A DNA stretch of 64,000 nucleotides from Filimonas effusa (GTDB lineage Bacteria; Bacteroidota; Bacteroidia; Chitinophagales; Chitinophagaceae). Under the pieces are notes generated by a model. It made no database searches. It was given only the letters and a program-made list of their open reading frames with translations, and was not told the origin of the DNA. Shown in pieces: positions 62,278 through 64,000 of the stretch. The translations under genes and the position numbers were made by a program. The stretch covers positions 248,001 through 312,000 of the forward strand of contig NZ_SDHZ01000004.1 of assembly GCF_004118675.1 (NCBI RefSeq). The letters are read 5' to 3'. Within the stretch, counting starts at the first letter, position 1; every line of letters begins with the position of its first letter.

Positions 62278-64000
62278 ATGAATAAATTATCAGCAACGCT
62301 TGTGTGCCTGGTATTTGTGTGTGTGTCCTTTGGCCAGTCTGCGACAATGAAGGGCCAGCTTTTAGATAGCTTCAACCAACAAAGAATGCCCAATGCAGCC
62401 GTAGCATTGTTGCATGCAAAAGATTCGGTCATGTATGCTTTTGAGCGTACAGATGCCGGCGGTAATTTTAATTTTAAACAGGTGAATCCCGGTAAGTACG
62501 TATTACTGATTACTGCTCCCAACTATGCGGATTATGCCGATACGTTTATGCTGGCGGAAAATGCAAACCTGGATCTGAAAACAATACCGCTGTTGTTGAA
62601 AGCAAGATTGCTTGAAGATGTCGTAGTACGGCAAACAGTTGCTGCCATTAAGATCAAAGGCGATACTACAGAATTTAAAGCAGACAGTTTCCAGGTAAGA
62701 GCAAATGCAAGTGTGGAAGAGCTGCTGAAAAAACTGCCGGGTATTAAGGTGGACAAAGACGGAAAGATCTCGGTGTTTGGCGAAACAGTAGAACGTGTAT
62801 TGGTCGATGGAGAAGAATTCTTTGGAAATGATCCAACACTTGTAACACAGAACCTGCGTGCCGATATGGTTGATAAGGTACAGGTATATGATAAAAAATC
62901 GGACCAGGCAACTTTTACAGGTATAGAAGATGGGGAACGATCGAAGACCATCAACCTTAAACTCAAAGAAGATAAAAAAAGAGGGTACTTCGGAAAGCTG
63001 AATATAGGCAGGGGCACCGATGGCTTTTACGATATGCAGGCTATGTTTAACCTGTTCCGTAATAAAGAACGTTTGTCTGTATTTGGCATTTCTTCCACCA
63101 CCGGAACTATGGGACTTAACTGGCAGGATGAAGGTAAGTTCGGGCAGGCAGAGGAGCTCAACTATAATGAGGAAGAGGGCTATTTCACTGGTTCCGACAA
63201 CTGGGATGGTTTATGGGCAGGTTATTATGATAACCGTGGGTTACCTGATACCAAAACCGCCGGAGTACACTACGATACCAAATGGGATGGCGACAAACAG
63301 AAGCTGAACGGCAATTATAAAATGCAGGATCTTACTATTGTAGGGCAAAGCACACAAAACACGCAGTATTTGCTGCCAGACAGTTCTTACTATAATAACT
63401 CTGTTCAGTCATTTAGTAACCAGGCGCTGAGGCATAATGTTAACGGTGCTTACGACTGGCAGGTAGATTCCAGTTCTTCTTTCAAAGTAACGGCCCTGGG
63501 AACATGGGAACATAAAGAAACAACGGAAGATAATAGCAGCAACTCACTGGCAATGGATAAGTCGCTGGTAAACCAAAACAACCGCAGAACTACCAATGAA
63601 GGAGATGCCCGCGTGTTTAACAGCGATATGATATGGCGTAAAAAGTATCGCAAAACAGGCCGGTCGCTTTCTGCAGCGTTCAGCCAGAAATACAGGAGTA
63701 ACGAAGGCGAGGGATATCTCAGATCCAATACGTCGTTTTATAATATATCGGGAACACTGGATTCAACACAGTTCATCGATCAGTTGAAAGTCAACAGGTC
63801 GGAGCGACTAACACTGGATGGCAATGTGACCTATTCAGAACCGCTGTCGGCAACCAGTTTCCTTATTGCAAATTATGGGGTTGTAGTTGATAACAATGAT
63901 GCATTACGGAGTTCTTACAATAAAATAAATGATAAATATGAGCTTCTGGATAGCACTTATAGTAGCAATTATCGCTTTAATATTTTTACTCATAAGGGGG
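62278..64000 (+). CDS. Outer-membrane beta-barrel protein with carboxypeptidase-regulatory-like domain, 5' part
   Basis: The ATG at 62278 opens a frame that remains open for 574 codons to the window edge, so the C-terminus is missing. Signal peptide 'MNKLSATLVCLVFVCVSFGQ'; carboxypeptidase-regulatory-like domain (~22-110, 'MKGQLLDSFNQQRMPNAAVA', 'GKYVLLITAPNYADYADTF'); plug-like domain (~125-240, 'VEELLKKLPGIKVDKDGKIS', 'VERVLVDGEEFFGNDPTLVT', 'DKKSDQATFTGIEDGERSKT'); then barrel strands ('KKRGYFGKLNIGRGTDGFY'). This is the TonB-receptor-like 'outer membrane beta-barrel family' common in Bacteroidota, possibly without true TonB dependence. Substrate unknown; no SusD partner is visible upstream. 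Confidence 0.88.
   Translation, partial: MNKLSATLVCLVFVCVSFGQSATMKGQLLDSFNQQRMPNAAVALLHAKDSVMYAFERTDAGGNFNFKQVNPGKYVLLITAPNYADYADTFMLAENANLDLKTIPLLLKARLLEDVVVRQTVAAIKIKGDTTEFKADSFQVRANASVEELLKKLPGIKVDKDGKISVFGETVERVLVDGEEFFGNDPTLVTQNLRADMVDKVQVYDKKSDQATFTGIEDGERSKTINLKLKEDKKRGYFGKLNIGRGTDGFYDMQAMFNLFRNKERLSVFGISSTTGTMGLNWQDEGKFGQAEELNYNEEEGYFTGSDNWDGLWAGYYDNRGLPDTKTAGVHYDTKWDGDKQKLNGNYKMQDLTIVGQSTQNTQYLLPDSSYYNNSVQSFSNQALRHNVNGAYDWQVDSSSSFKVTALGTWEHKETTEDNSSNSLAMDKSLVNQNNRRTTNEGDARVFNSDMIWRKKYRKTGRSLSAAFSQKYRSNEGEGYLRSNTSFYNISGTLDSTQFIDQLKVNRSERLTLDGNVTYSEPLSATSFLIANYGVVVDNNDALRSSYNKINDKYELLDSTYSSNYRFNIFTHKG

Overview
The window reads as a chromosomal segment of a Bacteroidota bacterium, most likely a Chitinophagaceae-type organism. 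Support: a full-length SprA, PorP/SprF and PorE-like type IX secretion (T9SS) proteins; two large surface proteins with the gliding-motility-associated C-terminal domain; A-rich leaders with no Shine-Dalgarno sequence; and repeated TAnnTTTG -7 boxes, the promoter signature of the phylum. The family placement is inference, because no rRNA is present.

Layout. 1-4.8 kb: T9SS set (3' part of an Ig-repeat adhesin with a T9SS C-terminal signal, PorP/SprF, PorE-like OmpA protein). 5.0-24.4 kb: ribosomal protein superlocus. It starts with rpsL-rpsG, is interrupted by a two-component system and a UspA-like protein, continues with fusA, is interrupted again by an ORF6N-domain gene with three regularly spaced palindromes, then runs rpsJ to secY without a missing gene. 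map follows, but infA, rpmJ, rpsM, rpsK, rpsD, rpoA and rplQ do not: the locus passes into an HI0933-type flavoprotein. 26.7-34.9 kb: small secreted repeat protein, rpsA, class I photolyase, futalosine-pathway menaquinone genes mqnD and mqnB (minus strand), two tandem 6-pyruvoyl-tetrahydropterin synthase paralogues followed by folE, and fabD. 34.97-35.65 kb: decayed hipBST-type toxin-antitoxin locus with intact antitoxin gene and operators, frameshifted hipS and only a stub of hipT. 35.7-38.5 kb: GNAT acetyltransferase, DUF2147 protein and fabH (minus), ruvA (plus). 38.5-45.8 kb: sprA. 45.8-54.3 kb: seven-gene minus-strand run atpG, scpB, lysA, DUF4105/Lnb-like, alpha/beta hydrolase, T9SS-exported PKD-type protein, SDR dehydrogenase. 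54.7-64 kb: secA, a CBS/DUF294 nucleotidyltransferase overlapping a membrane-anchored DEDDh exonuclease, an MscS-family channel and the 5' part of an outer-membrane beta-barrel protein.

Most of the window is housekeeping: translation, Sec export (SecY, SecA), T9SS export (SprA, PorP, PorE and two substrates), respiration cofactors (menaquinone, ATP synthase gamma) and fatty-acid initiation (FabD, FabH). The least ordinary parts are the ORF6N gene with its periodic 27-bp dyads between fusA and the S10 promoter, the structured 352-nt leader before rplC, and the decayed hipBST locus. Many intergenic hairpins inside the ribosomal operon are recorded individually.
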